64,000 nucleotides of DNA from Pelobates cultripes (GCA_933207985.1 OW240916.1:300637561-300701560); one strand, 5' to 3'. Positions 44,835 through 57,983 are shown, counted from the stretch's first letter. A program made the numbers and translations. Notes: generated by a model from the sequence alone, not told the origin.

Positions 44835-47800
44835 CTTTTTTTATTCTTTTATTTTTGGCTTATATTAGTGCTTTGTCTGTTTTGGTCGCCCTCCGCTTGT
44901 GGCGGGTGGCATCAATTCGTGGTCTCCAATTCTCCCAATATCACATAAGAAAAAAGGAGTATCGGATAGAGAAGAGAGAAGAGAGAAGGGGGGAGGAGGG
45001 GAAGCCCCTCAGGCGGAAATCGGAGCTGGATTACGTTCGGGGTTGGTTAGTGGTGGCGGTGCCCCCTTTCCTGATCTAGTCTCAGTTCTCTCTGTCACTG
45101 ACCTTCCAGGGTTCCCAGACCTTTTCATATGCCTTCATGGTGCCTCTCACCAGTGCCGTGAGGTGGTCCATGACGTGGATATCTCTTATTTTGCTTATCA
45201 CCATATGGATCTGGGGGATTTCAGGTTTAAGCCATGCCTGTGCCATGGTGAGTATAGCTGCTAAGGTGATTTTGCGTAGGAGTTTTTGGTCCTTTCCCGG
45301 CCATTCATCGATTGGCCTGGATAGCAGGCACACCCATGGATCTATGCCCACCCTTCTCTGGAACACTTTGTCTAATAGGCTCCCTACTTCTCCCCAAAAG
45401 GCCTGTGCCTTCGGGCAGTCCCACTACATGTGCTTATACGTTCCTTTGTGTCCGCAGCCCCTCCAGCACAGATTGTCTGGGATTTTGCGCATATGGTACA
45501 GCTTCACTGGGGTGGTATACCATCTGAACATGGTTTTGTATGCCTGCTCCTGTTGTGTAACATATATTGAGGTGGCCTTATTTGCATTCCAGATGTCTCT
45601 ACAGTCTGTGACCTCCAAGACCTCTCCCAGATCTGATTCCCATTGAGTCGTGTAATGTAAGTCCCCCCAGTCGGTGTTATTGGAGCTAAGGTGTGCGTAG
45701 AGAGTCGTGATGAGCCCTTTCGGGGGTTTTTTCTTGAGACACATTTTCTCAAAGCCCGTTGGTTTAGTTTGTGCTGCAGTTTTTGCTAGGTTGTGTTGTG
45801 CGAAATCCCTGATCTGGATGTATCGAAAGAAATCTGAGGGTCTTAGCCTGGTCCTTTCTGCCAGGGTTTCAAATGTTAGTAACTGGTCGCCCTCGTACAG
45901 GTGGATCGCTCTCTATAGGCCCGCCCCCTCTATATTTGTGAAGTCTTCGGCTCACATTCCTGGTGGGAATGCCCTGGCATCATTGGGGAGGGTGATGTTG
46001 TCAGTTTATATTTTAAGGCTGTGGCATCCCAGACCCGTATAGAGTTTAGGATTGCTGGGCATTGGGTGCGTAGTAGGGCTCTGTGTTCTTTTGGTAGCCA
46101 TATATAAAATTGGGGTAGGTCTGCTCCCATAATGCCGGCCTCCAGGTCTGCCCATCTGCGGTCTCCCGGTGTCGAGTGCCACATGGCTACCTGAGCTATC
46201 TTGGCTGCGAGGTAGTAGTTGTGTAGATGGGGCAGGCCCAGTCCTCCCCATCCTTGGGCCTATTAAGAATGTTCCGGGAAACTCTATGTCGTTTGTGTTG
46301 CCATATGAAGTGTCCTATTATCTTTTGTAGGGGGGGCTAGGTCAGATTTTGTGACAGGTGCAGGTAGTGCCTGGAAGAGGAAAAGGAGTCTGGGGAGTAT
46401 GTTCATCTTTATCGTGTGAACCCTTCCTATCCACGGCAAGGGTTTGTCTACCCATTTGTCTAAGTCCGTGCTGAGAGCTTTGAGGAGGGGAGTATAATTA
46501 GCTCTGTATTGGTGTACAGAATTTTCCAGGTCAATTCAATGTGTGCTATGCATAGAGTGGAAGTTTTATTTTTTTCCAATGTTGTCCAATGTTTTGCTAA
46601 AATCTGTCTCCTACGCTTTGACAATGGGGGGTTTACCATTGTCTTGTTGGTGGGCTTCAGCTGCGTATAGGGAGGGAATTAGTTTGGTGGGGGTTTTCTG
46701 TTGAATGCAGAGTTTTTCCAAGTCCAACAGCTGGTGCCCATTTACAGGATCTCCATTTTCAGCGACAGGATCTAATCTGCAGGTAAGTGAAACCAGCTAC
46801 ATCACATAAACCATTTAGGGTCTGGAGATGTGCAAAGGTGTGTAAACCTTGAGTACGTATCAGTTGGTGGAGGTGTGTGATTCCTTGAGAGGACCACATT
46901 GCAACCTTAAAGTTGGGTATGAGGGTCATAAAGGCTTTCAGTGGCATCGCTAGAGAAATAGTGCAATTTGTGTGTTGAGTGGCTCGGGATGTGTCCCATA
47001 CTGATAAAGTTAGAGAAGTCATAGGTAGTATGTGTTTGTGTCGCTGTCTAAGATGTCGCGGGATCCATGCTAATGTAGTATGTTCCTGTCCCTCTGTATA
47101 CATAGTTTCTATTTGAAGCCAGGCCGAGTGGACTTTGTGATGGTGGGCCATAATCAGTGGGTTTATTTGGGATGCTACATAGCACATAGTGAGGTTGGGA
47201 ACACCCAGTATACCTCTTTTAAAAGATCTGTAGAGTACTGTGGCTGCCACTCTAGTTTGTTTATTGTCCCAGATATAGTCATTGAGCATTTTTTGCATGT
47301 TTTTCAAATATTGTGGTGGAAGTTTGATAGGTAACATTCGGAACAAATATTGCAGTTTAGGGAGAAGGATCATTTTCACGGCTGCTATGCTGCCCATCCA
47401 GGACACGTATTTGCCCTTCCAATTAAAGAGTTGGTGTTTGGTATATATGGATTATTTAACATAATTAGCTTGGAATAATATCTGGGGTTGGGCTGGAAAT
47501 TCTATGCCCAGAAAGGTGAGGCTGTTGTTACCCAACTGGTATGTATACTCGGCCTTCAGCCTGTGCAACGATGCAGTGGTCAGATGAAGGTGCATTGCCT
47601 TCATGTTTATTACATTTGATTTGTAATATGAACAGGCACTATATGTCTGCAGTAGAGCATTGAAGCATGGTATGGACACAACTGGGTCTGTGAAGGACAA
47701 CATGTTTGTATTCATTGCCCCCACTCTGATTTCATGTATATGTGGGTCCGCAAGTATGAGATTTGCCAGGGGCTCAAAAGCCAAAATGTAGAGCAGGGGA

Positions 47801-47987
47801 CACAGGGGGTAGCCTTGCCTCGTTCCATTCGTGATTTGGAACTCAGAAGACAAAAACCCACTGTTGGCTACCTTAACGGACGGGTTCGAGTACAATACCG
47901 ACACTAAAGACATGGAGCTGGGGGGGAAATGGAATCTCTCCAAGACAGCCGTGAGGAAGCTCCAGTGCAATCGATCAAAGGCTTTTG
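44835..47987 (-). pseudogene. L1/Tx1-type LINE ORF2, 5'-truncated
   Basis: Minus-strand LINE from the RT palm (SKAFDRLHW near 47980) through ITNGTRQGYPLCPLLYILAF to the C-terminal Cys region. The catalytic box is degraded (SFTDPVVSI instead of an FADD-type motif). Then MSWMGSIAAVKMILLPKL (near 47400), GILGVPNLTMCY, WDATALKYKL (near 46000), MFRWYTTPVKL and CWRGCGHKGTYKHM (near 45430), matching the conserved L1 tail. Many stops and frame changes. The 3' end is near 44835, where an A-rich tail (T-rich on the plus strand) lies; the 5' end joins telomere-like repeats. Confidence 0.85.
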
Positions 47988-48052
47988 ACCCTAACCCTAC
48001 CACTAACCATACTCTAACCCTACTCTATAACCCTAACCTAGCCCTAACCCTA
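47988..48052. repeat. Degenerate interstitial telomeric repeat
   Basis: Several CCCTAACCCTA-type units with variants (CACTAACCATA, CTCTAACCCTA, CTATAACCCTAA) in 65 bp. It begins exactly where the truncated L1 ends. Confidence 0.8.
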
Positions 48053-50768
48053 TTGGTCCAGTTAGCCCAGGATTGTAACATGCCATGATGCAAGGGATCC
48101 ATGCCAAGAACATCAATTGTATGACAGATCTACGACTCCCACATCTATAATGCAGCACTAACCACTATAGTTAAATGTTACGACACATTCCCCTGCAATA
48201 TTTTTACTTGAATTTTACTATTTACATAGTAAATTGCGGTTCACACAGGGAAGACTATTGATTTACTACACATCATACTATGCATATTTCCTCCTGCTTC
48301 AATTCTTGCTGCTATTGGTGTCAGTTACCCAACCACAGTGTCTGCTAATATTCTTATAATTGTCTTTGATTTACTATAATATGGATAAACTTGTTAAATG
48401 ATTTCATATTTGTCTTTGTTTTTTTAATTTATTAAGATTTTCCAAAAAGAAATCGTATTTTTAACAGTGATATATTTTTTATATTTGTAATATTTTGAGG
48501 GAGGGAAAACAATTTTAAAAGTTTATCCAAAAACATCTGTATTTTCATTAAAAATATATCCAATGATATTAAACCGAGGCCTTTATTGCTAATGTTGGTT
48601 TACAAACTATGCTAATGGTGTTAATAAATTTGCTGTAATACCTGGACTTTTATTTATTTCAAACACGTAAACTTGAGCCGTCACATTTTATTTAGCCCTC
48701 ACATACATAGATGACCACAGTGCACACACAAATAAATAAATTTTTTAGTTTGTTTTTTTTTAATGAAAGATGAACATTTAATAATTGTATTAAAAAATCA
48801 AATACATTTTGTCTAGTAACTGTCTGTTAATTTGTGCTGCCATTGTACGCAGTAAATACCGATCTACTTTGGTCTTTCCTCCTTGACTCATCATTTTCTA
48901 GGATTTGAGTGTTGCATAAGGTAATGTAGAGTATTCAGCACATTCTATAAAGGGCAGATTTAATTACTTCATACCCGAGCACGAGATATGAGGCAATGCA
49001 AACATGACATTTGTCATTTAAAACATTGGTCTCTCTCAAACATTACTCTTAGAAAACGTATTTGAGTTCACTTAGTGTAAAGCCTACTATATAAAGAACA
49101 GGGTTCTTAGAAACCTGCATTTAAATTACTAAGAACAAAGTACATAATGGAATAAACACAAAGATCCAGAAATAGATTTTTTTTGTTGGTATTAAGTGTA
49201 AAGGGATAGAGGTTTGTTTGTTTTGTTTCGGAATTCTCTGTCTAACTTGTAAAACTGCTTTCATGATACGTTTGTTTTGCAGTTTCATCTGAGCAATAGG
49301 ATTATATTAACAATGACATAATGGAAAGGTTTAGTAAACAGAGACTTTGTAATGCTACACCAAGAGAAAATGGCTGTGGATCGTGAGACTTTGTGCTTCT
49401 AAATCTAGATTCCGATGCACAGAATAGATGAAGTCAGCGTATCGTGCTGTCTGCCCAAATATAAACTCTACTTTGTTAAACATTTTTTTAAAGAAAAATC
49501 TGTTTGCATTAAAAATAAATATGAATAAAAAGATACATTTATGAACAGTAAGCCTAAACTGAACAATTACATTTTTACACCTTTCTTGCCAGTTTTTTAG
49601 GCATTTTTATCAATTTTTCAGTAAGTCAAATAATTGCTGGCTTTGGTGTGGTTCTACAAATCAGATAAACCAATAGGTAACATCCCTTAGCAGTGCATGA
49701 TCTGTACATTAAGAAGACCTTTCAATGTTAACTGTTATAAATAAGAAACTTATACGTGTTATTCTGGCTCCCATGATACATAGCATTAATATACTTCTTG
49801 AACCACAGGGGCCATTTACTAGACTGTAATCTGTCCACCCCAATTACTTATTTAAAAATCCCATGTAGTGGGAACTATGTCCCCCATTATTTTGCATTAT
49901 CCCCATGGGGATGGGGCCTTTTCTTTCAACTGGGCAGCAATAGCAATACATGCGCAGTGGCTACTTTTAACATGTTAGTAAACATATCCCCTTACCCCCA
50001 CCCCCGCCCCGCCGCAATTAAATGGCCACATATGGGAGTATAGGGAGGTTTAAAACATCCCTTAAAGTAATATGGGGGGCTTATTGACCCTTATAAGCTA
50101 TTTATTTATTTAACTTTCTAATGTAGTGGCTGGTTAGCAAGCGCTGGACAGCTGCCCAATAATGAACCCTCATGACATCACGTTTTTTTTTTTTAACTAT
50201 TTGCTCGCTGACCAATAGCACTGTCAGCAGCCAAATAGTACTTCAAATTATCATTTATTTACATGAAAGCAACGGAATGATATTTTGGGAATGTTACACC
50301 TGCTGGATGCATTTGGTCCAGAAATTTATCAAAACTTATGCTTTGCGTATCTTTCAAATCCTATTGGATGCATTAGATAAAAATAAATAATATTAACAGT
50401 TTAATAGGAACTTTTTTGGGGATTTAAAAGATACGCAAAGCATCAGTTTTGATAAATGCACAGGTTTAAATCCAGACAATGAATGCATCCAGGCAGTGGC
50501 TGCAGATTTGTTTGGGCCCACCGAATTCTAATCGCATTTGGGTTTAATAAATATGAGTATTGCCAATGCAGTTGGAATTTAGTCATTATCAGTGAATATT
50601 AAGCCCTGAATGCATTTTATGAAATCCTATAGCTTTTATAGATTTTGGTTGCTTTCTTCATTTGCAAGCCATTGTAAGCAGCTGTAATCCCCGATAGTGT
50701 ACATGTTTATTCATGCAAACTATTACCTGAGGAAAATCTTTAGTAAATAATAATTTTATTGATTTATC
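48053..50768. other. No recognised feature
   Basis: About 2.7 kb of AT-rich DNA. ATACGCAAAGCAT appears inverted near 50340 and 50431, a small hairpin. No gene supported. Confidence 0.4.
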
Positions 50769-52790
50769 ACGGCTCACCAGATCATGGAGCGGAACATTAA
50801 ATCTCAGTAGACCATGGAGTGGAGCATTACCGCTCAGTAGATCATGGAGTGGAGCATTACTTCTCACCAGATCATGAAACGGAGCATTACCGCTCAGTAG
50901 ATCATGGAGTGGAGCATTACCTCTCACCAGATCATGAAACGGAGCATTACCTCTCAGTAGATCATGGAGTGGAGCATTACCTCTCACCAGATCATGGAAC
51001 GGAGCATTACCGCTCAGTAGATCAGGGAGCGGAGCATTACCTCTCACCAGATCATGGAACGGAGCATTACCGCTCAGTAGATCAGGGAGCGGAGCATTAC
51101 CTCTCACCAGATCATGAAACGGAGCATTACGGAGTAGATCATGGAGTGGAGCATTACCAGTAGATCAGGGAGCTGGAGCATTACTTCTCACCAGATCATG
51201 AAACGGAGCATTACCTCTCAGTAGATCATGGAGTGGAGCATTACCGCTCAGTAGATCAGGGAGCGGAGCATTACTTCTCACCAGATCATGAAACGGAGCA
51301 TTACCTCTCAGTAGATCATGGAGTGGAGCATTACCGCTCAGTAGATCAGGGAGCGGAGCATTACTTCTCACCAGATCATGAAACGGAGCATTACCTCTCA
51401 GTAGATCATGGAGTGGAGCATTACCTCTCAGTAGATCATGGAGTGGAGCATTACCGCTCAGTAGATCAGGGAGCGGAGCATTACTTCTCACCAGATCATG
51501 GAACGGAGCATTACCTCTCAGTAGATCATGGAGTGGAGCATTACCTCTCACCAGATCATGGAACGGAGCATTACCGCTCAGTAGATCAGGGAGCGGAGCA
51601 TTACCTCTCAGTAGATCAGTTAGCGGAGCATTACCTCTTAGTAGATCAGGGAGCGGAGCATTACCTCTCACCAGATCATGGAACAGAGCATTACCTCTCA
51701 GTAGATCACGGAGCGGAGCATTACCTCTCACCAGATCATGGAACGGAGCATTACAGCTCAGTAGATCAGGGAGCGGAGCATTACCTCTCAGTAGATCAGT
51801 TAGCGGAGCATTACCTCTCAGTAGATCAGGTAGCGGAGCATTACCTCTTAGTAGATCAGGGAGTGGAGCATTACCTCTTAGTAGATCATGGAACCGAGCA
51901 TTACCTCTCAGTAGATGAGGGAGCGGTGCATTACCTTTCACCAGATCATGGAAAAGAGCATTACCTCTCAGTAGATCAGGGAGCGGAGCATTACTGCTGA
52001 CCATATCATGGAGCGGAGCATTACCTCTCAGTAGATCAGGGAGCGGAGCATTACTGCTGACCATATCATGGAGCGGAGTATTACTGCTCACCAGATCATG
52101 CAGTGGAGCCTTACTGCTCACAAGAATTTAGAGCACGGCATTACCTCTCAGTAGATCATGGAGCAGAGCATTTCTTCTTACTAGATCATGGAGCAGAGTA
52201 TTACTGCTCATCAGATCATGGAGCAGTACATTACTGCTTACTAAACCGTGGAGCGGAGCATTACTAGTCACCAGATCATGAAGTGGGGCATTATTGCTCA
52301 CTATTGATGTCCCGAACGGTTCTCCGAACGGTTCGCCACGGATGGCGAACATATGCGCTGTTCGGTCCGCCCCCTATTCGTCATCATTGAGTAAACTTTG
52401 ACCCTGTACCTCACAGTCAGCAGACACATTCCAGCCAATCAGCAGCAGACCCTCCCTCCCAGATCCTCCCACCTCCTGGACAGCATCCATTTTACATTCA
52501 TTGTTAAGCTGCATTCTTAGTGAGCTGTCCAGGAGGTGGGAGGGTCTGGGAGGGAGGGTCTGCTGCTGATTGGCTGGAATGTGTCTGCTGACTGTGAGGT
52601 ACAGGGTCAAAGTTTACTCAATGATGACATAGGGGCGGACTGAACAGCGCATATGTTCGCCGTCCGTGGCGAACCGTTCGGGACATCACTATTGCTCACT
52701 ATATCATGGAGCACAGCATTTCTTGTCACCAGATCATGGAGCGGAGCATTACTTTTAACCTGATCATGAGCAGAGCATTGCTGTGAACTC
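50769..52790. repeat. 30-bp minisatellite (60-bp higher-order unit)
   Basis: Around 60 units of 30 bp, of the form GGAGCATTACCTCTCAGTAG + ATCATGGAGC, alternating CAGTAGATC and CACCAGATC types. Because 30 is a multiple of three, both strands stay open for long stretches (minus 51165-52121 and 50658-51107; plus 51233-52000 and 50819-51163), giving decapeptide repeats such as GNAPLPDLLR and EHYLSVDHGV. There is no start context, splice signal or flanking gene to support translation. Units degrade towards the right end and resume after the MITE at 52302-52691. Confidence 0.93.
52302..52691. mobile_element. hAT-type foldback MITE inside the minisatellite
   Basis: A 390-bp hairpin with ends TATTGATGTCCCG / CGGGACATCACTA, flanked by the 8-bp duplication TTGCTCAC (52294-52301 and 52692-52699), as hAT insertions make. 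Arms share CCAATCAGCAGCAGACCCTC. Same family as 57984-58338. Confidence 0.9.
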
Positions 52791-52799
52791 ATTAATGTA

Positions 52800-53429
52800 A
52801 CCTCTGTGACACTGTCACACACCTTGCATGGAAATATTTGTAAGTAGTTAATATCAAACAATGTGACATGGCAGGTCACACCTAATTACAAATGTTGCTT
52901 ATTCAAATTGTTGATGGATGAGCTTTTCAATGGCACAACATTCAACAGGTGAGAGAATAGATTATTAAGGTTGCAGGTTTAGTGGAATTAATGGCAACTC
53001 TCGTGACTTATGTTAGTTTACTGAACTTGTCAGATGCATATTTTAACAATAAGCCAACAATGTGCACATGACCTACAAGTGATTTGTAGATGGACACGGT
53101 TTCTAAAAACACAATGATGCAATACAGTTATTTTTCCAATTATGGAATCACATGAGCCGCTTATATTAACAAATGGTTTCCATAACATTTTTGAAGGCAG
53201 GGTATTTGCACTCCATATGTTACAAAACAAGGATCTGTCTACTGACATCATTCAGCTTAAACAGATTCAAGAATACTAAGTCATTAACCGGTTTGTAGAT
53301 TTCAAAAAACAAATATGTAACTAGCACTGAAATTGCATTGAAGAAATATTTTTATTCATGTTAATCATGCTTCACTCTTCAGATATTGTTTATGTTTGTC
53401 CCCAAAGCCTTTTATTAAAATGTTTCTGT
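52800..53429. other. No recognised feature
   Basis: Non-coding sequence between the minisatellite and an L2 remnant. Confidence 0.35.
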
Positions 53430-54310
53430 CATCAGGCTACCCAAGCATTCATTTTCTTAAACTTAACCTGTCCAAAACAGAGCTTCTCGTCTTTACTCTC
53501 GTAAGTGTTGCTACACCCGTGTCTGTTTCCCTCCAAGTCAATGACACTACCATCGACACTACCTCACAGGCTTGCTGCCCTGGTGTTCTCTTCGACTACA
53601 ACCTCTTCTTCACCCTTCAAGTCCCTAGCCAAATGCAAAAGACTGGGCCTGTCATCAATGGTTTTTATCATTATATCTTTTTTTTTCTGCTTAAAATAAA
53701 CAGTTTTATACTAACCTGTATTCCTGACTTCTGTGGTTACTGGAGTATCCAGTAGGAGGGATAAAGTCCTCTTAGTTTTTCACCATCATCAGGGATAGCA
53801 CCCTCAAGGCGATTACATACTTCGGATTTTGTGAGTGCTATTAAGCAGCATTTCACTTTTCAAATGTTGTGACAATATTACAGAATATATTGTTAATATA
53901 TTTTTTTTTATTGTACAGCTGTATCCCTATCCCCTTTTCTTCATATATGTATTTACCAAATCCTGCAGCTTTTATCTCAAAAACATAACTCAAATCAACC
54001 CCTTTCTAACACCAGATGCGGCCAAGGTGCTGGTCCATGCCGCTATGCTCTCTCACCTTGGCTACTGCAATCCACTCCTCAGTGGTTTTACACATTCCCA
54101 CCTGGCCCTGTTACAATATATAATGAATGCAGCAATGAGGTTCATCGTCCTGTTGGCCCACACCTCCCATGCCTCCCCTCTCTGTCAGTCCTTACATGTT
54201 TTGAGCATGGCCCTCAACACCTTCCTTTGTGTCTAGCTCTTCTTGTTACAATTACCTGTCCACCTATTATACATTGCTACGGAATTTGTTGGCACTTTAT
54301 AAATAATAAT
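53430..54310 (+). pseudogene. L2-type LINE RT C-terminal remnant
   Basis: FLKLNLSKTELLVF (near 53453) and GVLFDYNLFFTLQ (near 53583) match the post-palm RT region of L2/CR1 LINEs; after a ~300-bp unassigned insertion (about 53660-53955) the frame resumes with ITQINPFLTPDAAKVLVHA, LSHLGYCNPLLSG and LLQYIMNAAMRF. The 3' end at about 54278-54313 has GGAATTTGTTGGCACTTTAT and an ATAATA tail. Inactive. Confidence 0.75.
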
Positions 54311-54606
54311 AATATTGAGGACCATGCTTGAAAGAGCTTACAATCTAGAGTAGATTAGGTAACTCTGCAATTACATATACCATAAACATGCAATTTAATT
54401 TCTAAGGTGTTTAAAGACTTTCCCCCTAAAGGCATCCCTCATGAGATGCTCCAGGCCACTGTATCTCAAATCTTAAAACCTGGGAAAGATCCTACGCTGA
54501 CATCTAACTACAGACCTATATTGTTAATCAACATAGATGTAAAGATATTATCAAATATTATAGCTAATCGACCAATACCAGTATTTCCACAAATGTTTCA
54601 TAAAGA

Positions 54607-54810
54607 GTACCGTGGCTGCCACTCTAGGTTGTTTATTGCCCCAGATATAGTCATTGAGCATTTTTTGCATGTTTTTCAAATATTGTGGTGGAAGTTTGAT
54701 AGGTAACGTTCAGAACAAATATTGCAGTTTAGGGAGAAGGATCATTTTCACGACTGCTATGCTGCCCATCCAGGACACGTACTTGCCCTTCCAAGGAGTT
54801 GGTGTTTGTT
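54607..54810 (-). repeat. Antisense L1 patch matching 47232-47438
   Basis: About 200 bp that match 47232-47438 in the same plus-strand orientation with about seven substitutions and a small deletion, although the two host L1s run in opposite directions. Within this L1 it is therefore antisense and replaces part of the RT. Confidence 0.85.
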
Positions 54811-56005
54811 ATACCATGGACAGAAACCCAGTGAACAAAGCCCAAAAATGTATAAATATCCATAAAACAGATTTATCTAAAACTAGTGTAGCCTTTCTCA
54901 CCTTAGATAGAGTCAGTTGGAATTGCCTAGATTTAGTTCTGGAGAGTTTTGGCTTAGTTGGGTTTATTAAAGATAACATTATGTCCCTATATTCTAACCT
55001 AGCAGCCAAATTAGTAGTATTTGAGTCAAACTTGTTTGCCATTTTTAATGGAACATGTCAGGGATGCCCTTTGGCACCCCTGCTTTATATTTTTTCCAAC
55101 GGTCCTCTGGCCATTCTGTTTTGATAAAATGAAGAAATCCGAGAACTCGGACATGTAAAATGACTCTATATGCTTACGTTTTTCTTTCCTTGTCAAACCC
55201 ATCTGGGTCACTTAGCACATTACATGCTTCAATTAATACATTTGGTAAATTCTCAAACTATAAAAATTACATTCAGAAATCTCTAATTTTGTTAAATTCC
55301 ACTCTAAAGAGGACTTGGGTATTTTGAAATCCCAACTCCACTGTGATTGGAACAAAAATTATATAGACTATTTGGGAATAAAGATTATTCTATATATACC
55401 CACTATGGTGGAATTTAATTATACGGAAATGTTTAATACCCTTTCATCATACCTTTTCATCCATAGAGGATTGGAGATATCGTGGCTATGTCGAATTAAT
55501 GTCATTAATGTGTATGTACTTCCAAAAATAACATATTTTTTTTTAGAACCATCCCTCTTATAGTAAAGATATTAGATACATTTGTGATGTTATTCAGAGA
55601 TTATATCTGGATTGGTTGCAAGCCTAGGATATTACATTTTAATTAAACATAAAAAAGAACACCACCAATTACATGAAGCAGCTATGCTAGCTCATTTTAC
55701 CCTGTGTTTAAATCTAAATTCAAAAGCCTCAGATTGGTTTTAGTTTTAAAAATTACACATTGGATCACATAATCTATCTATCATTTTTTGGTCTAATCAC
55801 TTTTTCTTTAGCTCTAATTCTCTTCTGAATCCAGTAATTAAAGATATAAAAACGACTACTGAAATTAAAGAAAATATGTCTCTTATGTAATTTCTCATGA
55901 AGCCACTATTGAGATCCTCTCATATGATATGCTTGTTTTAAATTTGGCCTCATGGAAAATAGATACCAAAATTACAGATATCCTACATAATGGAAAAATT
56001 ATGCC

Positions 56006-56836
56006 TGTCACAAGCGTGGACTATAGGCACAGCCGAGACAGTGGGGAGAGTGTAGAAGTGACAGGGTTGATGACAACAGACCCCTGGTTACCTGTTGCTA
56101 GTCCCAGCAACCACTCAATTAACCCCTGCAATCCCTTCTACACTAACCCCCTAGTACACACTTTACTGCCACCACCAAGACTTTTAAACCCGGGCGTCTT
56201 AGGTTACCCCACACACAGGAGAATTATAGAATCACAGTTCTACTTTTACTGATAAAACACATATAGTTAACCCTTTTTGGTAACGTGTTTACCTGAGCTT
56301 TCCTCTGGAGAGTGAAGCTCATAGAGAACAGAGACACAAGCTGATTAAGTAAACATTTAATCTGACAAAAAGATTCACAGTGCTGAGTACAAAATACAGA
56401 AATAAATGACATACAGATAACAAATTGCAAAACAGTACATAAAATAAAATAGGAGAAAACACAAGAAATTCCTTACATATAGTTACCCCATATAGAATTC
56501 TTGTGGGAGTCTTAGATGGTATAGGTCTCCTAGAAGTTGCTGACCAAAGAAAAATGAATAACTCCCTGGATAGTCCAGCACCCTCATTAATATATCTAAA
56601 CTAGTTGTTGCTCAGTGGGCAGACCCCTGGGGGGGATCAGAGGGGGGGTCTGGCAGTTTATTGCCCACTCTATGCAATTCCTTGTGTCCAGCTCTGGTGA
56701 TGGCTATCTAGATGTTTTATGGTCTAGGCCTGGTGCCAGATCAAAGACCACAATAAATGTCATCCCAAGGTTTACAAAAAACAACTCTTAACATATATCA
56801 ATACATCAAACACCAACTCATGCTTTTGGCATGACA
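56006..56836. mobile_element. Solo LTR nested in L1, 5-bp target duplication
   Basis: An 831-bp insertion starting TGTCACAAGC and ending GGCATGACA, flanked by ATGCC (56001-56005 and 56837-56841). Removing it and one duplication restores a continuous L1 frame across the site, confirming the borders. Contains AATAAATG near 56753. No internal genes; ERV or Gypsy origin unresolved. Confidence 0.85.
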
Positions 56837-57983
56837 ATGCCCTTTCATCAACTTCAACAAAAGTTGGAACTCTCAAATAAAGACATTTTTCTTTACCATT
56901 AAGTTGAGAATTATTTGATGTGCAAAGAATGTATATAATATCTTTGGGTGGATGATTTATTTTGAATTTATTTTTCCCAAACAAAACCCTCTATCTAAAA
57001 TATTGAAGACTTTTAACACTAATCATCAAATTATTGGTCCTGAAAGGAATACATCCTCCCTAATATGCAAATGGAAACTCGAACTGCATACACAATTCTC
57101 TATGAATGAATGGTTGACAGGGATTAGACGAGTAGCTTGGAGCATTCACTGTATCTCTATGTTGGAAATGCATTACAAGCATATACAGATGGTACTTAGT
57201 TCCCATGAGACTCAAAACTATCTCTAGATATAACTTGGAGGTGCTACTTAGATATAAGGCATTTGTCACATATCTGGTGGAACTGCATTAGATTGGATAT
57301 TAAATCTCAAATTATATCCTGTTTACAGAAACTATTTATTATTGATAAGCGCACTCCATATATATTTTTATGGAATGTTGATTCTCCATCCTGTAATAAA
57401 AGCAAAGCATATTTAACAACTCATATTCTGTTAGTAACCAGAATTGTAATAGCCCGTAATTGGAAATCTCCTGAGCTAAGTTGGCCATCTATATGCAATC
57501 AAATCTCCTATTAATATAGGATGGAACTCAACGTCTATACAATTAGAGATACAGGTATAAAAATTGAGAGCGGGTGGTTACCTTGGAAGAATTACATAGA
57601 CCTCTGAACTCTGACACAAACTGTTGAATTTCTTAAATAGATCCTTAGATGTTACCAGTCTGTCTTTCCTATAACGACTGGGATCTTTACAACGCTCCTC
57701 CCTCTCAAAGGCCCCACGAGAAAATGTAGGAATGAGATGTTTAGATGTATTTAGGTTTTTTTTTTGTACTATATTGTTACTGCTATTTTTTATAGTTTCT
57801 TCATTTTTTTTGTTTTTATGTGTCTAAAAATTTATAAAATTTGCATCACTATATGATCTGTAAAAAATTATATATTTAAAATGTGATACCTTATTGTATG
57901 TACAAAATATAAATGTATAAAAAACAAAAATCTTTCAATAAAGATTTTATAGACAAAAAAATGCAATTTATATGTATTATAAA

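Larger units (their letters stand above)
54405..57960 (+). pseudogene. L1/Tx1-type LINE ORF2, decayed, with nested insertions
   Basis: Plus-strand LINE beginning in the RT fingers (ILKPGKDPTLTSNYRPILLI near 54473), then an antisense patch (54607-54810), then FNGTCQGCPLAPLLYIF (near 55047), YLGIKIILYIP and LEISWLCRINVINVYVLPKI (55370-55535), a solo LTR (56006-56836), and the C-terminal WRVAWSIH..., MSHIWWNC region (57120-57290). The 3' end has AATAAAG at about 57938 and an A-rich tail to 57960. The order is that of L1/Tx1 ORF2 after 5' truncation. Numerous stops make it inert. Confidence 0.8.

Noticed and set aside
47831..48088. Plus-strand frame of 85 codons ending in LTLLVQLAQ
   Set aside because: Antisense L1 plus translated telomere-like repeats.
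50658..52352. Decapeptide-repeat proteins from the 30-bp minisatellite
   Set aside because: Open frames on both strands follow from a period divisible by three; no evidence for a promoter, splice sites or termination.
50769..52790. CRISPR-like array
   Set aside because: Units are continuous 30-bp tandem repeats without unique spacers, in a eukaryotic genome.
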